Source: Synanceia verrucosa (taxonomy: Eukaryota > Chordata > Actinopteri > Perciformes > Synanceiidae). From it: a stretch of DNA of 64,000 bases. Every line of letters begins with the position of its first letter. The first letter of the stretch is position 1. Location of the stretch: contig CM056567.1 in NCBI GenBank assembly GCA_029721515.1, positions 21,498,731-21,562,730 of the forward strand. The letters run 5' to 3'. The notes under the pieces were generated by a model. That model saw only the letters and a list, made by a program, of their open reading frames with translations. It had not been told where the DNA came from and did no database searches. Position numbers and translations under genes: made by a program. This document shows positions 21,380-32,340 of this stretch, one piece after another.

Positions 21380-22745
21380 CACATGATGTCCAAAGGGTCA
21401 CCTGGAGGGGTCTACATGGGAACAAATGTACAGGCCTCCAAATATGGATGCAGTAAACTTAATCAATAGACTGTTCATATTTATTGTGCAACTTACGGAG
21501 GGGACACTCAAAAACAATGTTTTTGTCTTTCAAGACAAACTGTTTAGACAAGAAAAGGGGATGGCAATGACGCCGCAGCCACACCGACCAACAGGGCCAG
21601 CAACCCCGGCCCCGCAACACACCAGAAGCTGCAGCACTGAAGGGGCCGTCAGCACGCCGGAAAAACCCCAGACCACCACCCAAGGACTCCAGGGGCCCCA
21701 CAGCAACAGCCCCCAGCATCTGAGAGCCGAAGGGCCGGGCCCCACCAGCGATGCCATGATGTGTGGATCACCATTATACCCTATTACAGTATGAAAGCAC
21801 TGGACACTACGCCAGCATAAATGTCCCACAAATGACAACAACAACGGACAATCATGGTTAGTAACATATATAATTATAATATATCAAGGCTGTATTATCA
21901 AATTATTATTATTAGATGTATTAATATCGTAGATTGCCAGTAGAGGTGAGGTTGGCACAGGTTACCACGGTTACGCATCTCCGAGCCAATCGGCAAGAGG
22001 CTCTGAACCAAGCAGTGGGTCAGAAAAGATGCATACTACATTTATTCACTCAAAAGTATGTTGAACGATAGTACACATATTGAGTATGTAATGTTAGTAT
22101 GGAATTTTGGACACAAATACTGCGGATGTTCTTCCTTGTTTATATTGAGGGTAGGGATATTTTATCAGAATGACTTTTGTGAGAGGCCCCGAGAGGTCAG
22201 AAATTGAGTAAAATTACATTTATTTACCTATGCCTTGTGATGGTGAGATGAAGCTTCATGAAGCACTGAAACTTTCCAGCCAATTAGTTCAGAAAAAGGT
22301 TCATTTCTCCAGGCTTAATATGCTCACAAAACGCTGGACGCTGAATATGCTTGTTGTAAGTAAGACAATGATGTAAAGTAGAGCAGAGATTTTATTCATT
22401 TTTATTGAGAAACAGTATTTTTCAACAGTTTTTAGGTTTAAGTGATTTCTTTTTTCCACACTATCCAAACTCTCAACTGACTGACTGAAAACTCTCCTCA
22501 ATTACAATCACACATTTTGAATGGAACCTATGGGATTTATATTGCTGTCAAACCTCACACTGAGATCTGAACCACTTCCCAAACCAGTCATGTGGTACGG
22601 CTGTTTGTCTTGAAAGGCAGAAAACATTGTTTTTGAGTGTCCCCTCCATAAGCTGCACAATAAATATGAACAGATTAAGTTTATGCATCCACATTTAGAG
22701 GCCTGTACATTTGTTCCCATAAGACCTCTCCAGGTGACCCTAACT
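21380..22745. mobile_element. Element or structure with long inverted ends
   Basis: A segment at about 21,400-21,540 (CACCTGGAGGGGTC, ACAAATGTACAGGCCTC, GGGGACACTCAAAAACAATG) recurs inverted at about 22,605-22,740. The arms are about 135-145 bp and about 1.07 kb apart. The loop holds a C/G-rich stretch (21,560-21,760) and AT-rich sequence without a coding domain. It may be a DNA transposon with long terminal repeats, or two copies of one dispersed repeat in opposite orientation. Confidence 0.5.
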
Positions 22746-23023
22746 TGTAACTAATGGCGTAATAAGTCACGAATGAAAGCTGTATTGCATACAATCTGTT
22801 ATCCATTGAAAAAACAGGAGCTCATGGGTTCAGTCCATGCAATGCCTTGGATAAGAGACCAATCGTCAGATTGTAACTACTAAAAAAGGGAGTGCCATAG
22901 ACAGGAGACCAGTCTGCAGACTATAACAACTAAATAGTTGGCAGTGTTTAGGTGTTTTGCAGGTGTTTTGCATCCAATATCATTCACATCCTTGTATACT
23001 CTCTTCTTCTCTTTTCTCAACAA

Positions 23024-23054
23024 GTAGCTGGGTTCAACTCCCAGCAGCACCTTC
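23024..23054 (+). pseudogene. tRNA-Thr-like fragment (T arm only)
   Basis: GCTGGGTTCAACTCCCAGCA then GCACC: the T arm and 3' acceptor strand are intact, but the 5' half including the anticodon is deleted. Confidence 0.7.
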
Positions 23055-23407
23055 AAGGTAACTTTATCTGTTGAAATGGGTACATTGGATACATTCCGGG
23101 TTCTGACCCAAAGACCATCTTGAACAACTGAAGAATCTGTGAACCTTAACTCAAACATAGAGAGCTCTCTGCTGGGTAAAGCACTTTCTTTAGATTAAAA
23201 ATGTGTAAGCTTTGTGGAAATGAAAGAACCTCTGTGATTAACAAGAGATCATGGTTTCAGTCCCTGCAGTGCCATAGATAGGACACCAGTCTTCAGACTA
23301 TAACTACTAAATAGTTGGCAGTGTTTAGGTGTTTTTCAGCTAATATCGTTCATTTCCTTGTATACTCTCTTCTTTTCTTCTCTCAGCAAGAAGATTTAAA
23401 AGAACAG

Positions 23408-23481
23408 GGTGCTGAGGCTTAGTTGGTAAAAGTACCTGCCTAGTAAACAGGAGATCCTGGGTTCAAATCCCCACAGCACCT
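23408..23481 (+). pseudogene. tRNA-Thr-like (AGT), degraded
   Basis: The anticodon loop CTAGTAA gives AGT. The T-stem 3' side reads CCCCA where CCCAG is needed, and the anticodon stem has one mismatch (CCTGC/ACAGG). Confidence 0.65.
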
Positions 23482-23745
23482 TCAAGTGAACTTTATCTGC
23501 AGAAAAGGACACGTTGGTCAGTAAAACATGTTGTCATTTATGTGTAAAATGAAGCGCCTGTGTAATAAAGAGGAGATTCACAGGTTCGCTTTATGCAGTG
23601 CATTGAATGGGAGCCGTATGCAAAGTTTAACGACTAAAAACAGAAAAAAGTGGGGTCACGTTTACTGCTAAAGTTTGGATTAATCTGTATAGCTTCCACA
23701 TCTCTGTATACTATCTTGTGGTCTAAATTTGGCATGGAAAGCCAC

Positions 23746-23819
23746 AGAGCTATGGCTTGGTTGGTTAAAGTGCCTGTCTTGTAAACACGAGATCCTTGGT
23801 TCAAATCCCAGCAGCACCT
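23746..23819 (+). pseudogene. tRNA-Thr-like (TGT), degraded
   Basis: The loop CTTGTAA gives TGT. The acceptor 5' strand AGAGCTA no longer pairs with CAGCACC, and the anticodon stem is broken (CCTGT/ACACG). Confidence 0.65.
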
Positions 23820-23964
23820 CACACAGACCTGTTCCCTGTGTGCTCTGAAAGGCATGTCATTTACATGGAAGTGAAAGAACTGACCTTGTAAACAGGAGTT
23901 TCTGGGTTCAAATCCAAAGACTGTCTTGCACAGCTGAGCAATCTATAAACCTGAACTCCGCTGG

Positions 23965-24690
23965 GGTCCAGTTCAACAAACTCTGAGTTGATCTACTCTG
24001 AGATAAGAAACTCTGAGTTTCTGGTTCCAGAACAGCTGATTTGAGTTGATTTAATCAACTCGGAGTAGTTTCACCTGGAGTTACATACACCACAGCGATA
24101 AAAAGCCAGCATCAATGGAGCCCCGATTCGACGAGTTACCATGGAAGCGGAGAGCTGCGTTTTTCACCCAACTTGAATTGGAAATTTTAATGCGGTCATA
24201 TGGCGAGTTTGAACATGTCTTTTAGAAAGAAATGAGACACCGCTGCAGCTGCAAAAGAGAGGGTGACGGTGTAGGAGAACATTGTTGCCCTGGTCAATGC
24301 GTAAGTTTAAATGTAGTCCTTTGCAATCACAATAATATTCCAGAGGAGAACTGTTTGGTAGGCAGCCTTTTAACAGATCTCTGACTTAATGGCCACTAAA
24401 ATGTTTTCTAAGCTCACAATGTCCAATATTCACAATTAAATATTCACAAAATAGTTTTTGCCAAGCGGAGCAGTCAATCTCGTGCCCGTATGCAAATTAG
24501 CCATGTGCAATTTGCGTGGTATGCATGTCTCTGTCCCAAGTTATTGTCATGGAAACCATAGTCCTTGACAAGTGCACTGCTGCGTGCCGATACCTGACAT
24601 TTATTTAGTTGTTTCCTTGCATTGTAATGCACATAAGCTACTGCATGTTGAGAAAATGTATATCTGTATTGCGCAACAATATGTGACATT
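23965..24690 (+). mobile_element. PIF/Harbinger-like remnant with Myb-like gene piece, copy 1
   Basis: Starts in GTTCAACAAACTCTGAGTTG, the type of terminal sequence seen in fish Harbinger elements. Around 24,138 a frame reads EAESCVFHPT; the other copy (about 50,130) keeps the frame as RAAFFTQLELEILMRSYGEF before a stop. That is the start of the Myb/SANT-like DNA-binding protein that accompanies the Harbinger transposase. A donor-like CAATGCGTAAGT follows at about 24,300. No DDE transposase is present. Confidence 0.55.
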
Positions 24691-24908
24691 TTAACGTAAT
24701 GAAAATGTGTAAGCTTTGTGTAAATGAAAGAACCTCAGTAATTGACAGGAGCTCATGGTTTCACTCCCTGCAATGCCATAGATAGGAGACCAGTCTGCAG
24801 ACAAGAACTACTAAATATATGGGAGTGTTTAGGTGTTTTTCATCCAATTTTGTTCGATTCCTTTCATAATCTCTTTTCTTCTCTCAGCAAGTTTTTTCAA
24901 AGGTCCAC

Positions 24909-24982
24909 GGTGCTGTGGCTTAGTTGGTTAAAGCGCCTGTCTAGTAAACAGAAAATCCTGGGTTCAAATCCCAGCAGCACCT
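24909..24982 (+). tRNA. tRNA-Thr (AGT), near intact
   Basis: A 74-nt cloverleaf: acceptor GGTGCTG/CAGCACC perfectly paired with T discriminator, D arm GCTT/AAGC, anticodon loop CTAGTAA (AGT at 24,943-24,945), T arm CTGGG-TTCAAAT-CCCAG perfect. A-box TGGCTTAGTTGG and B-box GGTTCAAATCC fit the Pol III consensus. One defect: the outermost anticodon-stem pair is C-A (CCTGT/ACAGA). No TTTT occurs within about 60 bp downstream. Confidence 0.65.
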
Positions 24983-25412
24983 TCAAGTAAACTTTATCTG
25001 CTGAAATGGATACATCGGTCTGTAATACACAATGTTGTTTGTTTGTGAAATAAAGAGCCACTGGAAAGATGAGATCACAGATTCACTTGAATCCTTCTTC
25101 AGTGAAACTTCAGTGAATAAAAGGGCCTCCTGTACACAGCTGATCCCAGTTGCAATTTGAGTGCCATGAACAGCAGAATGTCTCTCTCATCTTTTCATTT
25201 TTCAAGAAAATCTGTGCTAATATGGGGTTCACAAAGAGTAGCCACTGCTTCGAGTTGCTCTGCTAGCAGTATTGGATAGGAGACAAGTGTGCAGTGTGTA
25301 ATGACTAAAAACACAGAAAAAAGTGACTGCTAGTTTGGATTCATCTGTATGTTGTCCACATCACTGTATACTATCTTACAGTCTAATTTCAGCAGGGAAC
25401 GCCATATAATGA

Positions 25413-25486
25413 GGTGCTGTGGTTTAGTTGGTGAAAGTGCCTGTCTTGTAAACAGAAGCTGTTCGGTTCAACTCCCAACAGCACCT
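25413..25486 (+). tRNA. tRNA-Thr-like (TGT)
   Basis: Loop CTTGTAA (TGT). The acceptor pairs fully. The anticodon stem (CCTGT/ACAGA) and T stem (TTCGG/CCCAA) have mismatches. Type 2 upstream flank. Possibly a pseudogene. Confidence 0.5.
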
Positions 25487-25736
25487 TCAAGTGAACTTTA
25501 TCTGTTGAAATGGATGCACTTGTCTGTAAATTATGTCATTTATGTGTGAAATAAAGATGAGATCACAGGTTCACTTCATGCAGTGCATTGGATAGGAGAC
25601 AAGTGTGCACACTCTAATGGCTCAAAACAGAAAAAATGAGATCACAGTTACTGCCGGTTTGGATTCATCTCTATGTTGTCCACATCACTGTATACTATTT
25701 TACAGTCTTATTTCAGCAGGGAAAGCCATATAATGA

Positions 25737-25810
25737 GGTGCTGTGGCTTAGTAGGTTAAAGTGCCTGTCTAGTAAATAGGAGCTCCTGGGTTCAAATCCC
25801 AGCAGCACCT
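25737..25810 (+). tRNA. tRNA-Thr (AGT), structurally complete
   Basis: The best cloverleaf of the window. Acceptor GGTGCTG/CAGCACC, D stem GCTT/AAGT (one G-T), anticodon stem CCTGT/ATAGG (one G-T), loop CTAGTAA, and T arm CTGGG-TTCAAAT-CCCAG all pair. Discriminator is T. A-box reads TGGCTTAGTAGG, B-box GGTTCAAATCC. It sits in the type 2 flank normally carrying TGT copies, so anticodon and flank have been reshuffled. No T4 terminator follows closely. Confidence 0.75.
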
Positions 25811-26259
25811 CACACCCAGGAACAATCTGTTCACTTTATCTCATGAAATGAATACACTGCTCTGAAAAGCATGTTGTCATTTACATGGAAGTGAAAGAGC
25901 CTGCCTGGTAAACAGGAGTTTCTGGGTTCAAACCCAAAGACCATCTTGCACAGTCAGAAAGACCATCTTGCACAATTGAGCAATCTGTAAAACTCCTCTC
26001 GGCTGGATAACAACATGCGAAATTTAAATGTAATAAAAGAATAATGTAAATAAAAGTGTGTAAGCTTTGTGGAAATGGAAGAACCTCTGTAATTAACAGG
26101 AGATCATGGTTTCAGTCCCTGCAGTGCCATAGATAGGAGACCAGTCTGTAAACTATAACTACTAAATTAATGGGATTTCGGTGTTTTTCATCCAATATTG
26201 TTTGTTTCCTTGTATAATCTCTTCTTTTCTTCTCTCAGCAAATAGCTTCAAAAGCACGA

Positions 26260-26333
26260 GGTGCTGTGGCTTAGTAGGTAAAAGTTCCTCTTTAATAAAC
26301 AGGAGATCCTGAGTTCAAATCCCAACAGCACCT
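26260..26333 (+). pseudogene. tRNA-Thr-like with AAT anticodon
   Basis: The loop reads TTAATAA, so the anticodon is AAT (isoleucine) in a threonine-type body. The anticodon stem has a mismatch (CCTCT/ACAGG) and the T stem is weakened (CTGAG/CCCAA). Probably decay. Confidence 0.6.
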
Positions 26334-26805
26334 CACACAGAAGAGCAGTCTGTTCCCTTTATCTCATGAAATGAATACTCTGCTCTGAAAAGCATGTTGT
26401 CATTTAAATGGCAGTGAAAGAGCCTACCTGTTAAACAGGAGTTTCTGGGTTCCAATCTAAAGATCATCTTGCACAACTGAGCAATCTGTGAACCTGAACT
26501 CAGCTGCAGAGCTCTCTGCTAGATCACATGTGACATCTTTTTGTATTAAAAATGTGTACGCTTTGTGGAAATGAAAGAACCTGACTCAGCCCTAGAGACT
26601 GATTCCTCTGTGACCGCAAATGCTTGTGAGTCTGTGTGTGATTCAACCTGGCAGCTCGCTGCTAGACGACCACAAAAAACTTTTCACTTTCAAACTTTCA
26701 CCGTCATTTTTTCTCAGCTGTAAACTTTTTCTGCAACTGGATTACAATACAGACCTGGAGCATCTTGAGGATTACATCAATGATTTCTACGATAGACTCT
26801 GCACC

Positions 26806-27369
26806 ATGGGAAAATCAAAAAAGTGCTCACGCACTAAGGACTCACCTGCCTCATCTACCTCCACCTCACCGGCAACATCACCACAAGCATCTGATTGCAG
26901 CAGCATTAAAGAGGTACATGACATGTTTATATCCATAGACAATAAACTCACCGGACTGGATGGCAGAGTTGCACTTATTGAAGTGCTTTGGAAAGAGTTT
27001 CAGCACCTCTGCGACAGCCTGGAATACAGCCAAAAACACACGCAGGAAAACAAATCACTTCACCAATCTGTTTCAGACATGTCCGCCCAGCTTTCCTCCG
27101 TTACCACTCAGCTGGCCTCTGTCACCTCTGAAAATAAAATCATGAAAGAAACCATCCTGGATTTACAGTCACGCAGTATGAGGGACAACCTGATCTTCAC
27201 CGGCATTCCCGAGCCAGCCACAGACCAACCCGAAACAGCAGTCACGGACTTCATGATCAACCAATTCAAACTTCCAATACAGACCATCAAAAACTTTTCA
27301 CCGTGTTCACCGTCTGGGACCCTAACATACCAACTCCACCCGACCCCGGCCCATCATTGTCAAATTTGA
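26806..27369 (+). pseudogene. LINE ORF1-like protein, frameshifted (copy A)
   Basis: Starts MGKSKKCSRTKDS, followed by a Ser/Thr/Pro-rich stretch, a coiled-coil-like region (about residues 35-120) and DNLIFTGIPE, the start of the RNA-recognition fold of L1-type ORF1 proteins. After about residue 165 the frame is lost; a second frame then reads RPIIVKFEHYKHEELVQRQG, the expected C-terminal part. The same shift is present in copy B, so it predates their separation. Confidence 0.75.
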
Positions 27370-27566
27370 ACATTACAAACATGAAGAACTGGTACAACGG
27401 CAAGGCAGACAACTTAAAGGAATGAACTATGGACTCAATGATCATTTTCCACCAGAAAATGATCATTTTGCTTTGTTGTTTGTTTTGTCTTTTGGCTCTG
27501 TTTTGTGTGTACGCACAGGCACACACACCTACTGTAGCATTGAGATTTCCTTAAAACCCCATTTAG

Positions 27567-28265
27567 ATGTCAACCCTCAAGTTTGTAACTTGGAATATTC
27601 ACGGTGTTGGCTCTCAGACAAAAAAAACTGAAGTACTTAATTACCTGGATAATCTTTGTGCTGATATTTGTTTATTACAAGTAACCCATCTCTCACAATT
27701 GGATCATAACAAGCTAAAAACACAACAATTCACACATTCATTCTCTGCTCACTACAATTCAAAACAGACAGATGTGTGCATATTAATTAACAAAAGAATT
27801 TCATTAATCAATAACACAACCATCACAGACCCAGAAGGACGCTTTATCATTATAAATATATTAATCAATAGTAGCCCGGTAATGATTGGCAATATTTATG
27901 GCCCTAACATGGATTACTTTTTCTCTTCCATCTCAAACATTTCCAACTGCCCAGTCATGATAGGAGGTGATTTTAATGCAACTATCAACCCATCACTAGA
28001 CAGATCTAATTATATAAGTAATAAACGCTACTGGAAAGCCACAGAAACAGTAAAACTGTTCATGAGTGATTCTGGTCTTGGCAATTTCAATATCCAACCT
28101 TCAGATATGCCTTTTATTCACCAGGTCATAACTCTTACTCCCATATTAATTTTTCTGACTAGTAACTCAATCATATCTGACATTTCAGATTCAAAAATCC
28201 ACCCTATCATTATCAGTGATCATGTTGCCGTCACAATTAACCTGGAATCAAAACAGTCAACATAA
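27567..28265 (+). pseudogene. LINE ORF2 endonuclease domain (copy A)
   Basis: Reads FVTWNIHGVGSQ at the start, GGDFNATINP in the middle and IISDHVAVTI at the end, the conserved blocks of apurinic/apyrimidinic-type LINE endonucleases (Asn, Asp-x-Asn, Ser-Asp-His). The catalytic Glu of the LQETH block is Val here (LLQVTHL at about 27,678); copy B keeps LLQETHL. The frame stops at 28,265 before the RT. Predicted inactive. Confidence 0.8.
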
Positions 28266-28632
28266 ACATGTCCCTGGATGGCGCTTTAACACATTTCTGC
28301 TCACTGACCAAGATTTTGACAGTTATATCAAAAGAGAGTGGGCATCGTTCCCGGAAATAAATGATTCCCCAAAGTCATCAGCATCACTTCTCTGGGAAAC
28401 TGGTAAAGCAGTTTCAAGAGGCAAAATCATTTCATTCTGTGCATGAAAAGAAGAAAGAAAAGGAACAAGAAGATAGACTCGAACAAAAAATAAAACAATT
28501 AGAAACATTGAATTAAATGAATTAAGAAAATATCAGATACACCTAAATTATATCTTAAATAAAAGAACTCAATTCCTGATCCATTGGTTATGACAAGAAC
28601 ATTTTCAGCATAATAAGAAATCTGGTAAATAT

Positions 28633-29725
28633 TTGGCAAATCACATAAAACGAAATAAAGAAAAAGCAACAGTCTCGACCATTAAGTACTCAGCAGGGAA
28701 GCCCACCAACTCACCACAGGAAATAAATGACATATTTAGAAATTTCTACGCTAATTTATATTCTTCTGATCACAATCCAAAACAGGAGGACATTGATTTA
28801 TTTTTTAAAGACATCAAACTTCCACAACTCAACAGGTCAATATTCTTGACTCACCAATTACAGAAAAAGAACTTTCCACCGCTCTTAATCTAATGCCAAA
28901 CCATAAAGCACCAGGCCCTGATGGCTTCCCTGCTGAATTCTACAAACTCTTCTGGTCCACTTTATCCCCACTTTTATGAAAACAATAACTTAAATAAAAC
29001 GCAACTTTAAACTTCCAGTACATATGAACACAGCTTTAATCTCACTCCAAAGCCAAATAAAGATTACACCTGGCCATCAAATTACCGTCCAATCCCTCTA
29101 ATCAACGTAGACATGAAAATCATCAGTATGGCTCTCTCTCATAGATTAGAAAAAGTCACACCTTACATAATTCACCCAGATCAGACTGGCATCATCAAAG
29201 ATAAACAAGCGTCCAACAACACATGCAGACTATTCAATTTAATCCAATACACATCACTACAACAGGAAGACACCATCATAGCCACTTTAGATGCAGAAAA
29301 AGCTTTTGATAGGGTAAACTAGACATTTCTCTTCACCACATTGCAAAAATTTGGTTTTGGGGAATCATTAACTGGATCAGGATTTGGTACACTTCACCTT
29401 CAGCCGCTGTCACCACGAATGGTCTAACCTCACAAAGATTCACACTGCACAGGGGGACCAGCCAAGGATGCCCACTCTCTCCCTCCTTATTTACCATTTT
29501 CATTGAACCCTTAGCAATAGCCATCCGCCAGAACTCCCATATCATTGGAATTCAAACACCCCAAACACAACACAAAATAAGTTTCTATGCAGATGATATT
29601 TTACTTTTTCTCCAAAATCCACAATCATCTCTACAGAAACCTATAATCCTTATTGACTCATTCTCCAAGATCTCAGATTACTCTATAAACTGGAATAAAT
29701 AATCCAGTTTACCTTTGCACAACAC
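28633..29725 (+). pseudogene. LINE ORF2 reverse transcriptase (copy A)
   Basis: Fragments in several frames: the linker (FRNFYANLYSSDH), RT with NYRPIPLINVD-like block, HPDQTGIIKDKQASNNTCRL, ATLDAEKAFDRVN (first catalytic Asp), GCPLSPSLFTIFIEPLA and YADDILLFL at about 29,586 (catalytic Asp pair). Stops and shifts occur between these, for example TAG after FDRVN. Copy C has FIKGKQ in place of the altered IIKDKQ. Confidence 0.8.
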
Positions 29726-29993
29726 CAGATGGGATGCGACAGCCCATACATCACACGTTCCTTTATGCACGGGTCACTTCACATATTTGGACATCAACGT
29801 CTCCTCCAGGTTGTCTGATTGGACTCAACTTTACCCCACTACTTAATAAAATAGATTACGATCTCCAACGCTGGATGAATCTACCACACTCCATTTCAGG
29901 CAGAATAGCAACTATTAAAATGACAATACTTCCTAAAATAAATTATCTTTTGTCAATGATACCAACCCATCCCACTCTCACCTGGTTTAACTC

Positions 29994-30876
29994 TGACAAG
30001 GGTCCATATCAGGGAACCCAGATGCACGACTCACAGGCGATAATTCAGTTCTCACAAAAGTCTTTATTGAGCAAGCAGAGCAAAACAAGATGTTCCAGCA
30101 GGGAGATGAAGGACGGCCACGCGCCTCCAGGCGGGCGGAGATGCGCACCGGGGAGACCCTACTCTTGCTGCTCTCAACTATTAACGGGGAAACAGAAAAC
30201 CACTCTCAAAATCGAGAGGGAAAACCATTTAACAGTACCTAGAACAAAAAGGGAATTCGTTCTTACACAGGCTGTAAAATTTACCATAAATGTGACGACG
30301 GGAAAAAGGAGGGAAACTATACCAGTGAACTAGGGCGTGGGAAAACAAAACTGAGGGGCGCCGACAACTCTACACTAGAGGAGGGAATTAACAAAAGGGA
30401 TACAAAAAACACAAGGATCAACTCCGGGGAGGATTTGTCTTGTAAACTAAATAACTAAGAGTGAAAAAGCATAAACTAAAGCCAGGAATCAGAACAAGCT
30501 AGGATCTACTCAGGGGAGGATTCTTCTAGCAAAACAAAAGGGCCAAGGCTATCAAAATTACAACAGAAAACTACCGTAAGAGGCGTAGGGAGCTGGAAAT
30601 CTCGGATTGTAGAACTCGGGAGTGACGAACACACGGACACAAGGAACATGACGATCATGCAACGAGACAGGGGAAGACAGGACTATTTATACACCAGGTA
30701 ATGGGGAACAGGTGGAGACAATCAGGGCGGGGTCAGACAATCACCAGACGTGGGAAACGAGAGGAAGGGGAAGTGTGAAGCTGAAACGAGAGGGAAGACA
30801 CAGTTACTTCAAAATAAAACCGGAAATGACAAAACAACATAGGCACAAGACAAAAATGGGTAACTTAACCAAAACA
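29994..30876 (-). mobile_element. Solo LTR (Ty3/Gypsy-like) inside LINE copy A
   Basis: An 883-bp insert flanked by AACTC at 29,989-29,993 and 30,877-30,881, a 5-bp duplication. It starts TG (TGACAAGG) and ends CA (AAAACA). On the minus strand it carries a TATA box (TATAAATAG, 30,683-30,691) and about 600 bp further a polyadenylation signal (AATAAA in TCAATAAAGA, 30,061-30,070), in U3-R-U5 order. Copy C of the LINE lacks it and runs straight from GGTTTAACTC to GATTCAAAAATC. No internal retrotransposon genes remain. Confidence 0.85.
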
Positions 30877-30881
30877 AACTC

Positions 30882-31165
30882 TCTCGATTCAAAAATCACT
30901 AAATTCTACTGGAAAAATAAAACACCAAGGATCAAATTAACCACACTTCAAAAGCCAAAATTACTAGGAGGATTGGATGCACCACATTTCTATTATTACT
31001 CATTGGCAAACCAACTTCAGTATATACAAATGGACACACCCCAATCAGTGAGATCATAACTGGTTAGATATCAGTTTTGAATGAAAAACATACATTGATT
31101 GGTTTGTATTATGCAGTGCAGATCAAACATATAACATATAAGTGCAGTTGGCTGCACTTATATGT
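30882..31165 (+). pseudogene. LINE ORF2 distal part (copy A)
   Basis: Continues the LINE after the LTR with KITKFYWKNKTPRIKLTTLQ and LGGLDAPHFYYYSLANQLQY, typical of the region downstream of the RT in L1-type ORF2. It ends near an ACATATAAGTGCAG inverted repeat (31,133-31,164). Confidence 0.7.
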
Positions 31166-31790
31166 TTGAATTTTGTCACATACTGAAATTTCAATAAAGA
31201 AGAAGGCAAAAAAGAGTTCAGTGACAAACCTGAATTTAAGTTTTTGAGTGCTGTGCACCTAAAATTGAAAATCTATAACTCAAAAAAAAAAAAAAAAATA
31301 GCAGTGAATTAACTTTTTCAAATTTCTGAGTCCACACTCACCAACTAACTATCTAAAGTCTCCAACTGGAGGAAAAGCAGAGCATCATTTAACCCTGAAG
31401 CACAAGTACAGTGGGGCAGATAGACGAATGATGGTTGATTGTGGATAAATGATTGTTTAAAACTGAGAGACAAAATGTTGTTAAGTTGGTTCAAGTTGTG
31501 TTGTTGAAACCTTTATGGTCATTATATCATTGTTATGAAATTATAGAGCCGCTCCCTTTTCAGTGTACAAGAATAAAATAAGTATAAAAATGTCTTATAT
31601 AAAAATATGAATATGAATTTACAACAAGGATAAATACTGAATACATGAACAGAAACAGGGTGTTTAATAGAACAGCAGCAGTGAGTGTTTAATGTGTTTA
31701 ATAAGCACGTTCGGTTCTTTCTTGAGTCTGTTTGCTTATGCAAAATGAAACACAATTAAAATTGATTAAAAATGTATGATATTTAATCAT
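31166..31790. other. AT-rich spacer
   Basis: A run of 17 A residues at about 31,280. No gene recognised; sequence between the truncated LINE and the acidic-protein block. Confidence 0.5.
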
Positions 31791-32027
31791 GATTAATTAA
31801 AATTAATCCACCACAATGTGTGATTAATCTGATTAAAAATTTATTTAATAGTTTGACAGTCCTACTGTTAATAACTAAGCTTGAAAAACAAAAAATGAGA
31901 TACAAATTGTGAATGCAGACCTTTATTTGTGTTACATTACAACAAATAGAATATATAAAGACTAAACAGCTACTTTTTTTCATACAACATCAAGTCAGGT
32001 CACACGACACTGATTCTATTCACATAA

Positions 32028-32225
32028 AACCAGGTCATATAACGCGACATCAAGTCGTATCCTACAACACTAAGTCATGTAACGCAACGACAAATCGTAT
32101 CACCCGATGGCAAATCATACCACCCGATGCCAAATCGGATGGCAAATCGCATCACATGACCCCAAATCATACCATACGACGCCAAATCATATCACACGAT
32201 GGCAAATCGCATCACACGATGTTCT
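32028..32225. repeat. Short tandem repeat, CAAATCRTATCACACGATGG type
   Basis: About ten imperfect units of 17-20 bp with cores CAAATCATACCACCCGATG or AAGTCGTATCCTACAACAC. It lies at the 3' side of the acidic-protein exon; copy 2 has a shorter version at 42,480-42,608. Confidence 0.85.
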
Positions 32226-32340
32226 GAGGACTAATCAGTTTTTGAAACGCTTGCTCTCTCGTGTGTCCTCTTCCTCGTGAAGCTGCTGGGACCTCTACCT
32301 CTTCCTAGATCCACCTTGTCGTGGCTCCTCCTCCTCCTCA

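Larger units (their letters stand above)
22800..26582 (+). repeat. tRNA-Thr-like tandem array, block 1
   Basis: The block alternates tRNA-Thr-like copies with two kinds of decayed tRNA-like remnants. Remnant R1 follows GTGTAAGCTTTGTGG and reads GAACCTCTGTAATTAACAGG, then AGATCATGG and a T-arm-like TTTCAGTCCCTGCAGTGCC. Remnant R2 reads GAGCCTGCCTGGTAAACAGG and then TTTCTGGGTTCCAATCC. A further decayed form (GAGATCACAGGTTCACTTCA) lies between AGT and TGT copies. Two flank types recur: a pyrimidine-rich stretch ending CTCTCAGCAAG before type 1 copies, and TTATTTCAGCAGGGAAAGCC before type 2 copies. A PIF/Harbinger remnant interrupts the block at about 23,965-24,690. Confidence 0.85.
26583..31165 (+). 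mobile_element. L1/Tx1-like LINE, copy A
   Basis: The most complete LINE copy: 5' segment starting GACTCAGCCCTAGAGACTGA, ORF1, apurinic endonuclease domain and reverse transcriptase, all with breaks. It begins inside a tRNA-like remnant of the array (GAAAGAACCT|GACTCAG). A solo LTR splits the RT C-terminal region at 29,994. The sequence departs from copy C after GTTGGCTGCAC (about 31,155). Tx1-group LINEs include families specific for tandem tRNA arrays (the family named Dewa, recalled from the literature, not checked), which fits this location. Confidence 0.8.

Noticed and set aside
21426..21844. Proline-rich open frames on both strands
   Set aside because: They follow a C/G-rich block within the inverted-repeat structure; overlapping frames on opposite strands and no domain.
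24474..24689. Minus-strand 71-codon open frame and its relative at 50,383
   Set aside because: Lies in the Harbinger-like remnant opposite to the Myb-like frame; no motif.
22800..26582. CRISPR-like array
   Set aside because: The direct repeats are tRNA cloverleafs with long similar spacers in a eukaryotic context; no cas genes, repeats too long and diverged.
29734..30333. 199-codon open frame
   Set aside because: It crosses the junction between LINE RT sequence and the solo LTR at 29,994, so it is chimeric.
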